DNA of 64,000 nt from positions 62,001 to 126,000 of the forward strand of contig MWYY01000063.1 in the NCBI GenBank assembly GCA_002050355.1, given 5' to 3'. The notes below the pieces were generated by a model. It saw only the letters and a program-made list of their open reading frames with translations, was not told the DNA's origin and did no database searches. Below, one piece after another: positions 36,428 to 44,383 of the stretch. Numbering within the stretch: position 1 is the first letter of the stretch; each line of letters begins with the position of its first letter. The position numbers and the translations under genes were made by a program. Source of the stretch: Acidobacteria bacterium 28-9 (GTDB lineage Bacteria > Acidobacteriota > Blastocatellia > Pyrinomonadales > Pyrinomonadaceae).

Positions 36428-37198
36428 TTGATGAAGATTACCGATTTGCTGATAATTTATTTTTCCGCCGGAGCGCCAGTCGCCGTTTATTTTTATTTTC
36501 AAAACCGCGACCGATTGAATTTGAAAAAGCTGCGTCTAAAAACGCTTTTAACATTTTTCTTTTGGCTGCCGTCCACATTCGAACTTCTTTTAAGAAACAA
36601 ATTCTTTCAAAACGTTTTTTTTTTGAAACGCAATAAAAACCCTTTCTTTTCAAACAAGCAAGAAAAAAAATTGTATGAATTTCAGAAACAACTGGAGAAT
36701 ACCCTGCAAGAAAATAACCCAGGTATTTCAATTTTTGAATTACGCGAGACGCTCGATAGATACGTCGGTTTAACGCTTGCCGCCCGAACGGAAACTTCAG
36801 TTGAAACAAGCAAGGAGTTATTTCGCGCGGCTGAAAATAAAAACGTTGAACTCGCCGCAAAATGTCTTTACCGACGCAACCGCCAACGCCTTTTTTTTCA
36901 TCAAACTTCGGCGCGACAGGATTTTTTGCACGTTATCAAAACTTTGTTTCTCAATACTTACGACAAAAAGAATTTTGTCGTTTTAACTTGTGAATTTGTC
37001 AAAGCCCTGCAGGATTTTGAAGCGCGGAGATCACTTGAAAAACTATTTGCCGAAAAATCGTCAAACGATAAACGTCTTTCGTTCAAGATTTCGGAGAAAG
37101 ATTTATGGAAACACGAAACACGCAAACCGCTTTCCGCCAAGTCAATTTCGACGCTTACGCAAACGATTTCTGCGACGAATCTACCGAAAAAAGATTAA
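36428..37198 (+). CDS. Unknown protein with an N-terminal membrane segment, 256 aa
   Basis: Residues 1-24 and about 37-55 are hydrophobic. The rest is basic and helical, with an ERR-like central part (ELRETLDRYVGLTLAARTETS). No family is recognised. Its last 94 bases overlap the next gene in another frame. Codon use is AT-rich but steady through the frame. Confidence 0.6.
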   Translation: MMKITDLLIIYFSAGAPVAVYFYFQNRDRLNLKKLRLKTLLTFFFWLPSTFELLLRNKFFQNVFFLKRNKNPFFSNKQEKKLYEFQKQLENTLQENNPGISIFELRETLDRYVGLTLAARTETSVETSKELFRAAENKNVELAAKCLYRRNRQRLFFHQTSARQDFLHVIKTLFLNTYDKKNFVVLTCEFVKALQDFEARRSLEKLFAEKSSNDKRLSFKISEKDLWKHETRKPLSAKSISTLTQTISATNLPKKD

Positions 37199-37773
37199 AA
37201 GATTTGCTTGCGGTCAACGATGAAACAGAAAGAAAGAATACGATGTTTCGCTCGGAACATGAAAAACTCCAGTTTGACTTAATGACGAATCCGATTTCGA
37301 TTGAAAAAACCTTTGCCTGCTTCGGTTTGCTGTTGGGAACATTTCCGCCCGCCGCAATTTTTACCCGCTTTTTCATTGACGCGAGAAGTTTCCAGACGAA
37401 TGATTTTTGGATTTTGGGCGTTATCGTCTTAGTGAATTTAATTTCGGCAATCGTCGGTTACCTTTCTGGTAAGATGATTGGAAGAACCGTTCTTGAATTG
37501 GAAAAAGTCTCTTGGACGAAGATGATTTTGATTCTGCCGTTTGTCGGTATTTTCTGGGGAATGTTAGCCGGCGGAGCAGGCGGAATCGTCATTTTTCTCT
37601 TCGGCGCCTTTTTCGGCGCGTTTCTCGGCGCGGCGGTCGGAAGCATTGCCTTGCCGCTTTTTACAATTCTTCACCGTTTTCTCAAAATCGGCGATAAAAT
37701 CGAAGGAAAACATTTTCTGCCGCTCGCTTTCGGCATCACGTTTATAATTTCGGCGTTCATTCTCGGCTTGTAA
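37105..37773 (+). CDS. Unknown membrane protein with a glycine-zipper region, 222 aa
   Basis: About 70 soluble residues are followed by four hydrophobic segments. One is glycine-rich (GMLAGGAGGIVIFLFGAFFG, then AFLGAAVGS), a glycine-zipper pattern that packs helices tightly. The start is supported by GGAG eight bases upstream, so the 94-base overlap with the preceding gene appears real. No family is recognised. Confidence 0.65.
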   Translation: METRNTQTAFRQVNFDAYANDFCDESTEKRLKDLLAVNDETERKNTMFRSEHEKLQFDLMTNPISIEKTFACFGLLLGTFPPAAIFTRFFIDARSFQTNDFWILGVIVLVNLISAIVGYLSGKMIGRTVLELEKVSWTKMILILPFVGIFWGMLAGGAGGIVIFLFGAFFGAFLGAAVGSIALPLFTILHRFLKIGDKIEGKHFLPLAFGITFIISAFILGL

Positions 37774-37811
37774 GCATATTAATGATTTTAAGAGTAAAAT
37801 AAAATCGACAT

Positions 37812-39569
37812 ATGCTGGTTTTGCTTCAACTTTTCGCGCTTTTTCTGCTCGTATTGCTCGGCTTCTATGTTTTCGTCGCTAATCCGCGCAGCCGCGCGCA
37901 CCAAACATTCGCGGCGTTTATCGCATTCCTCGCGCTCTGGACAATCAAAGACATAATTCTCTGGAGCTTTCACGGCTCGTCTGACGCAGCTAACTGGTGG
38001 GCGGCTTCGAGCTTTATCGTTTCTCTGCTGCTGCAATTCGCGCTGGTTATTTTCGCTTGGGTTTTTCCGGAAAACGCGCGCACGCCGCGCCGCAAAGCAG
38101 CCGTTTTGTTTGCGCCCTCGCTGGTTTTAATACCCGCTGCAATTTTCGGACTTCTATGGAGCGAAGTTGGTTTTACAAATAACAAATTCGTGATTAAACT
38201 GGCGCCGCTAGCGTATGTTTTCGTCATTTATGTCTATGGCGTTTTTGCTTACGGTGCGGTGATTTTGTATCAAAAATATCTTAAATATCGCGGCACGCAG
38301 AAGGGACAGCAAATCGGCGCAATTCTCTGGGCTGTAATAATCACCGGCGTTCTAAAGACTCTCGCAAATATCGTTTTGCCGTATTTTGACCATTATGAAT
38401 TGCTGCCGCTGAGCGCGATTTTTGTGCTTCCGGGCGTTTTGATTTACGCTTACGCCATTTCAAACTTTAAACTTTTTTCGCTGCAAACCGCACTCGACCA
38501 ATTCCGCCTGTTTCCGATTGCCTACAAAATCGCTCTGAGTATTGCGTCGGTCGCCATCGTCAGCTTTGTCGCGTTTCAAATTCCGATTGTTTATTGGGCA
38601 TTTCAAGACGGTATGACCTTTGAAGCGTGGCGCAAATACCTGGTTTTCAGCGTTATTACGGCGCTCGTTCCAAATCTTCTGCTCGTTTTGCTCATTGCCC
38701 GAACACTTTCACGTCCATTAAAAAGCATTACGCTGGCGGCTGTTCAAGTTACGAAAGGCGGTTACGGAACTGAAGTCGATTTGCGGAAAAGCAACGACGA
38801 AATCGGTGTTCTGGCTGCGTCTTTTAACGAAATGAGCCGCAAAATGGCGACCGATATTGAACAGTTGCGGCAGCTAAACGAACAACTCGTTCGTACAGAG
38901 AAATTGGCGGCGATGGGAACGCTCTCGGCAGGCGTCGCGCACGAAGTCAACAATCCGCTCGCGTCAATTTCGTCTTTGATTCAAATGATGCAAGCCAAGC
39001 CTGATTTGGACGAAAGCACAAAAGAAAAGTTGGTACTGATTTCGACGCAAATCCATCGTATTACACAGGTTACCAAAGATATGATGGATTTCGCGCGTGT
39101 GCGTCCGGCGGCGAAAAGTTTAGTCGGTATAAATGAAATTGTCGAAACCGCTCTGAGACTAGCGAGTTTTGATAAATCTTTTCAGAAGCTGCAATTGGAA
39201 AAAGATTTAGCCGAAAATTTGCCTGAAACATTAGCCGACGCAGACCAACTGCAACAAGTTTTTTTGAATTTATTTCTCAACGCACGCGATGCAATGCCAG
39301 ACGGAGGCAAATTACAAATTGCTTCAAAACAATTTGCCGACGAAATTGAAATTGAAATTGCCGACACCGGCAACGGTATAAATAAAACGGATTTGAAAAA
39401 GATTTTTGACCCGTTTTTTACAACCAAAACGGCTGGCAAAGGAACAGGTTTGGGTTTGGCGGTTTGCTACGGAATCATTACGGCTCACGGCGGGCGCATC
39501 GAAGCGTCGTCAAATGAATCAAACGGCACTTCGTTCAAGATTTTTCTGCCGACTTCAAAAAATAAATAA
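37812..39569 (+). CDS. Membrane sensor histidine kinase
   Basis: A 585-residue two-component sensor. Seven or eight N-terminal membrane helices (residues 1-235) are followed by another near 290-310, then a HAMP-like linker (LSRPLKSITLAAVQVTKGGYG). A HisKA domain has phospho-accepting His377 in AGVAHEVNNPL, and an ATPase domain carries the N box NLFLNARDAMPDGG, DTGNGI and GKGTGLGL. No response regulator gene is adjacent, so it is an orphan kinase here. Confidence 0.9.
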   Translation: MLVLLQLFALFLLVLLGFYVFVANPRSRAHQTFAAFIAFLALWTIKDIILWSFHGSSDAANWWAASSFIVSLLLQFALVIFAWVFPENARTPRRKAAVLFAPSLVLIPAAIFGLLWSEVGFTNNKFVIKLAPLAYVFVIYVYGVFAYGAVILYQKYLKYRGTQKGQQIGAILWAVIITGVLKTLANIVLPYFDHYELLPLSAIFVLPGVLIYAYAISNFKLFSLQTALDQFRLFPIAYKIALSIASVAIVSFVAFQIPIVYWAFQDGMTFEAWRKYLVFSVITALVPNLLLVLLIARTLSRPLKSITLAAVQVTKGGYGTEVDLRKSNDEIGVLAASFNEMSRKMATDIEQLRQLNEQLVRTEKLAAMGTLSAGVAHEVNNPLASISSLIQMMQAKPDLDESTKEKLVLISTQIHRITQVTKDMMDFARVRPAAKSLVGINEIVETALRLASFDKSFQKLQLEKDLAENLPETLADADQLQQVFLNLFLNARDAMPDGGKLQIASKQFADEIEIEIADTGNGINKTDLKKIFDPFFTTKTAGKGTGLGLAVCYGIITAHGGRIEASSNESNGTSFKIFLPTSKNK

Positions 39570-39606
39570 TCGGGAACTGTTTATTAAAAACCAATCCAAA
39601 AACAAC

Positions 39607-40452
39607 TTATTTTCTAAACGTACCGCAGCCACTCGAATCTACTTTTGCTAAATACCGCAGCGTAAATTGATAACCGACAAAAACACTGCTCGTATTGACG
39701 TTTTCGAGTTTGTCGTTCGACGAATGGATAAATTTCTGCCAATCATTTGAAAGCCCGTGAAAAGTAATGGCGGGAATATCTTTTTTTATGAAAGAAGTAG
39801 AATCGGCGTCAGCAGTTCCAGCCAGCGAAGCATGTAGAAAAGGCAGTTTTAATTCCTTCATCAAGTCCTTTGCTAAATTAGACAACTTTGGACTCGAAGT
39901 ATTATCGAGAATTTGCGGGTAACTGAAACCGAAACTGTCAAGATTTACCATTGCGCAAAAGTTTGCGCGTTTATCTTTGGGTATTGCCTTCGCCATTGCT
40001 TCAGAACCGAAAAGTCCGCTTTCTTCCCGGTCAAAGGCAACAAATAAAATCGTTTTGTCGGTCGGAACATTTTTTAACGTTCGGTAAAGATTAGCGATTA
40101 TAACGATACCCGTCCAATTATCAATCGCGCCGCAACCGTCTTTTACTTTATCGTAATGTGCGCCGACAATAATTGTTTCATCGGATTTCCCTTTTTTTGT
40201 AACGACAATGTTTTGTAAATCCTTGGATTTTTCGACGGCAATGTCCGAATCAGTTGCGCCGGAAGTTTGGAATAGCTTTTTTACGGCTTCGAGTCTTTCC
40301 TCATTTTTACACGGAACAAGCTGCAAATTTTCTTTTATTTCAGCTTCGGAAGCGATTTTAATGCTTGCTCCTTGAGCATAGGAAAATGTCGAAAGACAGG
40401 AGATAAAGAATAGAATATAAAAAGTTTTACGATTTAGCGTGAGCTTATTCAT
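39607..40452 (-). CDS. Exported M28 family peptidase
   Basis: A 281-residue zinc aminopeptidase-type enzyme with a signal peptide (about 1-26). Metal-binding blocks follow: GAHYDKV, DNWTG, DREESGLFGS and a late histidine in TFHGLSND. This is the double-zinc M28 layout. It overlaps the MogA-like gene by 8 bases and is the last gene of a four-gene run beginning with glgC. Confidence 0.87.
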   Translation of the reverse strand: MNKLTLNRKTFYILFFISCLSTFSYAQGASIKIASEAEIKENLQLVPCKNEERLEAVKKLFQTSGATDSDIAVEKSKDLQNIVVTKKGKSDETIIVGAHYDKVKDGCGAIDNWTGIVIIANLYRTLKNVPTDKTILFVAFDREESGLFGSEAMAKAIPKDKRANFCAMVNLDSFGFSYPQILDNTSSPKLSNLAKDLMKELKLPFLHASLAGTADADSTSFIKKDIPAITFHGLSNDWQKFIHSSNDKLENVNTSSVFVGYQFTLRYLAKVDSSGCGTFRK

Positions 40453-40942
40453 TGTGATTTGTATTTCCCGAAATCAAATTTATCGCGTGTGGCAAAACCG
40501 GTTTGATAACTTCAAAACATTCGCGTACGGCTTTTGGCGAGCCGGGTAGATTTACAATCAAACATTTTCCGCGAATACCGCAAACGCCGCGCGAAAGCAT
40601 AGCCATTGGTGTTTTTTTCAAAGTTTCGAGACGCATTGCTTCTGCCAAACCCTGCGTTTCTCTTTCGATAACGGCGCGTGTCGCTTCCGGCGTGTTATCG
40701 CGCGGCGCAAAACCCGTTCCGCCGGTTGTTAAAATCAAATTTGCGTCAGAGCGTTCGGTCAAAACGTAAAGCGTCTGGCGCAAATTTTCAAAATCGTCGG
40801 TTACAAAGATTTTATCAACAATTTCCGCATTCATATCGATTAGCAAATCAACCAGCGTCGCGCCCGAAACATCTTCAGCTTCATTGCGGGGCGTGTCGCT
40901 GATGGTTACGACGATAGCGCGAATTTTTTCATCATTCGGCAT
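40445..40942 (-). CDS. MogA/MoaB-family molybdopterin protein
   Basis: A 165-residue protein of the molybdopterin-binding fold that adenylylates molybdopterin in cofactor synthesis. TTGGTGFAPRDNTPEA is the family signature, and ISDTPRNEAEDVSG lies near the N-terminus. No other molybdenum gene is in the window. Both ends overlap neighbouring genes by a few bases. Confidence 0.88.
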   Translation of the reverse strand: MPNDEKIRAIVVTISDTPRNEAEDVSGATLVDLLIDMNAEIVDKIFVTDDFENLRQTLYVLTERSDANLILTTGGTGFAPRDNTPEATRAVIERETQGLAEAMRLETLKKTPMAMLSRGVCGIRGKCLIVNLPGSPKAVRECFEVIKPVLPHAINLISGNTNHNE

Positions 40943-41342
40943 ATTTGATAAAATCTTTGAGCCAGCATCTGTCCATCACGACCAGTAGTCCGGCTTTCGC
41001 CGCGCGTTTGGCAGCCGCTTCGTCAATAACACCTTCCTGCAGCCAGACGGCTTTTGCACCGATTTCTATTGCTTCGTCAACGATTGCGCCGGCTTCATCG
41101 GAACGACGGAAAATGTCAACGAGGTCAATTTTTTCTTCAACCGCCGACAAATTCATAAACGCTTTCTCGCCCAAAACCATTGATTCATTCGGATTGACGG
41201 GAATTACTTTATAGCGTTTTTTCTGCATAAAACTCGCCACGCCGTTTGATGGGCGCATCGGATTTGATGAAAGTCCGACGACGGCTATTGTGCGGCATTC
41301 GTCTAGAATTCGTTTGATTGTCTCAGCATCGTCATATTTCAT
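40932..41342 (-). CDS. CoA-binding domain protein (YccU-like)
   Basis: A 136-residue Rossmann-fold protein: CRTIAVVGLSSNPMRPSN near the start, VIPVNPNE, and KAVWLQEGVIDEAAAKRA. This matches the small CoA-binding/YccU family, related to the succinyl-CoA ligase alpha domain. Its exact role is not established. It overlaps the mog gene by 11 bases and follows glgC by 3. Confidence 0.88.
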   Translation of the reverse strand: MKYDDAETIKRILDECRTIAVVGLSSNPMRPSNGVASFMQKKRYKVIPVNPNESMVLGEKAFMNLSAVEEKIDLVDIFRRSDEAGAIVDEAIEIGAKAVWLQEGVIDEAAAKRAAKAGLLVVMDRCWLKDFIKYAE

Positions 41343-41345
41343 AAT

Positions 41346-42515
41346 TTAATCTTCGATTTCTTCAGAGTCTTGAATTTTTCGCTTCCCGACGATAAATATA
41401 CCGTTATTATTCGTCTTTTGCATTGCCGCAAGTTTCTTCGCTCTGTCTTTCGTTACTGTTACATCTGAATCAATAATCACACGGTTAAGATTTACGCCCC
41501 TTTCGACTGAAGCATTCGGCAAAATGATTGAATCCACAACTTTTGCGCCTTTTTCAATCGTAACGCCGGAACTTAAAATTGAACGTTCGACCGCGCCGTA
41601 AATTTTCGAACCGCCTGCAATAAGACAATTCGTAACCTTCGCGCCGCCGGAAACAAAAGCCGGGATGCGTTGTTCCGAATGCGTGAAAACCTGCCAATGC
41701 TCGTCGGCGAAAAAAATCTTTGTCTTTTCGTCGAGCAAATCCATTTGCGAGCCGTAATAACTTTCAATCGTGCCGACATCGCGCCAATATCCGGCGTGGC
41801 GATGCTCAAACGCTCTGCCTTCTTTGACAAGGCGCGGCAAAAGCTCGTGTCCGTAGTCTTTGATTTCCTGCTTTTCCCTCTTCAAGTTCTTCAATGTATC
41901 GAGCAGAATCTTTGCGTCATAAACAAATATTTCCGTCGTGATTAAATCGCTTTCAGGCTTTTCGGGTTTATAATCAAATTGCGTTACACGCCCGTCTTTA
42001 TTAGTTTTGATGACGCCGAAGCGTGATGCCGATTCGCCTGTCGGAACTTGGGTCGTAACCATTGTAATTGTCGCTTTCTTCTGTAAATGCGTTTGAATCG
42101 CTTCGCGGAAATCCATTTTATAAACGTGGTCGGCGCTCAAAACCAGCAAAATGTCAGGCGCGAAACTTTCGATAAAATCCAGATGACGATAAATCGCATC
42201 GGCGTTTCCGTGCGCGAATCCGTCCTTTTTCGATTCGTTTTCAAACGGCGGCAATACTTGAAGCCCGCCGTAAGTTCTGTCCAAATCCCAGGGTCTGCCG
42301 TTTGACAGATGTTCGTTGAGCGAGTGCAGCTGGTACTGCTCTATAACCCAAACGTCAGATATTCCGCTGTGTACGCAGTTGCTCAAAGCAAAATCAATCA
42401 GACGATACGCGCCGCCGAAAGGCATTACAGGTTTGGCTTTCGTGTCGGTCAAAATTCCGAGCCGACCGCCTTTGCCGCCCGCTAAAATCAATGCTAAAAC
42501 TTTGTACGTATTCAT
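41346..42515 (-). CDS. glgC: Glucose-1-phosphate adenylyltransferase
   Basis: GlgC makes ADP-glucose for glycogen synthesis. The start at 42515 gives MNTYKVLALILAGGKGGRLG, the usual opening, and 389 residues; an ATG at 42530 is also possible. Catalytic and effector-linked segments are visible: KPVMPFGGAYRLIDFALSNC, LVLSADHVYKMD, HRHAGYWRDVGTIESYY, and a C-terminal beta-helix (CLIAGGSKIYGAVERSILSSG). Other glycogen genes are absent. Confidence 0.94.
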   Translation of the reverse strand: MNTYKVLALILAGGKGGRLGILTDTKAKPVMPFGGAYRLIDFALSNCVHSGISDVWVIEQYQLHSLNEHLSNGRPWDLDRTYGGLQVLPPFENESKKDGFAHGNADAIYRHLDFIESFAPDILLVLSADHVYKMDFREAIQTHLQKKATITMVTTQVPTGESASRFGVIKTNKDGRVTQFDYKPEKPESDLITTEIFVYDAKILLDTLKNLKREKQEIKDYGHELLPRLVKEGRAFEHRHAGYWRDVGTIESYYGSQMDLLDEKTKIFFADEHWQVFTHSEQRIPAFVSGGAKVTNCLIAGGSKIYGAVERSILSSGVTIEKGAKVVDSIILPNASVERGVNLNRVIIDSDVTVTKDRAKKLAAMQKTNNNGIFIVGKRKIQDSEEIED

Positions 42516-42682
42516 TTTCGATAATTTCATTGTGTATAAAAAATTGAAACAACAAACTTTCAAAGTTATTATTTACTCTTTTAATTTTAGCTTACTGGCT
42601 GCGAAAATGCGTTTAAGAAGATGTTAATTTTATCTGCAGCGGTTTTTTGCGAATCGTTTTCACACAAATTATTTCATTGACT

Positions 42683-43594
42683 ATGAATCTTGATATCAAA
42701 CGAGACTTCAAAAATACTATCTGGCAAAGCGTCGCCGAAAACATCTGCGCGCGACACGGTATTTCCTGCAATTTTCTGAAACGTTCGGAACACGGCGAAA
42801 GTATTGTTTTTTTGATTGACGAACGATTTGTTGTAAAAATTTATGTTCCTTTCAAAAACGGATTCGAGCGCGAGCGAAAATCGCTCGAATCCGCAAACAC
42901 AAATTTAAGATTGCCCGATATTGTTGCGTTCGGTGAATTTGAAAGTTTGAAATATTTAATTACGACTCAGCTTCACGGCGAACAATTGACGCGAGATTTG
43001 TGGTTAAAGCTCAACAAAAAAGAACAAATCTCAATCCTTTCCCAACTTGCCGCAGGCTTGCGGCAATTGCATCGTTCGGACGCAACGAAAATTGATTTTG
43101 ATTGGCACAAGTTTATCGAACGCCAGGCAAATACTTGCGTCGAGCGGCAAAAAGCGTGCGGCGTTAATTCGGAAATTTTGAAAAGCTTGCCTGGATTTGT
43201 CGAAGAAAATTTAAAACTCCTTCCGATGGATTTTCAGCCAATTTTTCTACACGGCGACGTTCATTTCGGCAATCTGCGGTTTTTGCGGCAAAATGGGCGC
43301 TGGCGAATTTCAGGTTTATTCGATTTTGCCGACTCGCTAAAAGGTTTGCGTGAATATGATTTTCTTGCCGTCGGGGTTTTGATGATTCAAGGACAAGGCG
43401 ATTTGCAGCTGGAGTTTTTTCGCTTTTTCGATTATCCGGATGCTGAAATTGATGAAACACTACGGAAACGTCTGATGCTTTTGACCTGTTTTTACGAATG
43501 GAGTGATTTGCGCCGCTATGCTCTTCGATTGCGTCCGGAAGCGGTTAATTATTCACTCGAAAAATTGGAAACGGCAATTTGGAATTTTAGCTGA
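42683..43594 (+). CDS. Aminoglycoside-phosphotransferase-like kinase
   Basis: A 303-residue small-molecule kinase of the APH fold. HGDVHFGNLRFL is the catalytic loop, and SGLFDFADSLKG contains the metal-binding Asp. The family phosphorylates many alcohols or sugars, so antibiotic resistance should not be assumed. Its end overlaps the PepSY remnant on the other strand by 8 bases. Confidence 0.85.
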   Translation: MNLDIKRDFKNTIWQSVAENICARHGISCNFLKRSEHGESIVFLIDERFVVKIYVPFKNGFERERKSLESANTNLRLPDIVAFGEFESLKYLITTQLHGEQLTRDLWLKLNKKEQISILSQLAAGLRQLHRSDATKIDFDWHKFIERQANTCVERQKACGVNSEILKSLPGFVEENLKLLPMDFQPIFLHGDVHFGNLRFLRQNGRWRISGLFDFADSLKGLREYDFLAVGVLMIQGQGDLQLEFFRFFDYPDAEIDETLRKRLMLLTCFYEWSDLRRYALRLRPEAVNYSLEKLETAIWNFS

Positions 43595-44051
43595 CGTTAT
43601 TGGTTTTTTTTCTTGTTCTCCAATTGCGAAAATCACCTAAAGCCAGCGAAAATCTTGTCCAGACAAGAAAAACTCCGCTGATGCATGCTAAAAAGGCGAT
43701 GAACTGCCCGACGATGCCACCCGTCTCGCCCGTATGTGTAAAGCGCATCCAGGAGCGAAGCTGCCTGCCGGAATTCTGCTCGACATAGGATTCCCATTTG
43801 GCGATTTCGGCAGTCTGCGGATTCAGCGTCAAGGTCGAGCGACCGAATTTATTCCAGTATTTACCTTCATCAATCGTAAAAACAGCATCTTTTGTTACAG
43901 GTAGCCGCAGACCGATTGACTTCGGATTTTCGACGCGGGCTACAGCGCGCGCCCAAAGCTCATTTATATTTTCGGGCAGCGCGGTGGCTTGCTCGGTTTG
44001 CTGACTGGAATTTAGCTGTGGCGGCGCGGTCTGTTGTTGAGGAATTAAATT
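43587..44051 (-). pseudogene. C-terminal remnant of a PepSY-associated membrane protein
   Basis: An open frame of 154 codons without a start has an in-frame TAA just upstream at 44052-44054. It encodes ELWARAVARVENPKSIGLRL, KYWNKFGRSTLTLNPQTAE, WMRFTHTGETGGIVGQFIAF and a last membrane helix, the C-terminal end of PepSY-TM proteins, which are often linked to siderophore receptors. The N-terminal two thirds are missing. No compensating piece is found nearby, so this is a deletion remnant. Confidence 0.75.
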
Positions 44052-44054
44052 TTA

Positions 44055-44383
44055 CTCGGCAACGAAATTTATGTTCAGATTTTAAGCTGGTAAATATTTA
44101 TGTAATTCTGTTAATGAAAAAAGAAGCGCGAAATAATAGAAAAACATGTGCACGAACAAAAAGTGTCGCAGATACTAGTTCGCTCGCATTCAAAAAACCA
44201 TTTTGTACAATTTGACGAATGGCTCGGCTCGCTCGTTTGTCCGCGTGTGCGGCGCAGTTACAAAAGGTCCGTTTCTGAAGACTTGGCTGGCAGACTTAGT
44301 TATCGGCGGCAATTCAAGCGTTTTGATTGAAGCGGTATGCCGGACGCCGTAAGTAATTAATTAAACTTAAAATCACAAAAAAA
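44055..44383. other. Unexplained segment between the PepSY remnant and carB
   Basis: These 329 bases change character: AT-rich at both ends, with a GC-rich patch at about 44215-44350. Several short frames are open through the patch, none with a recognised product or start. It may be another remnant of the locus that carried the PepSY gene. Confidence 0.35.

Noticed and set aside
42683-43594. Aminoglycoside resistance gene
   Set aside because: The APH-like fold alone does not show antibiotic resistance; the context is chromosomal housekeeping and the substrate is unknown.
43798-44330. Plus-strand short frames opposite the PepSY remnant as genes
   Set aside because: They are antisense to a recognisable protein remnant or lack ribosome sites and family similarity.
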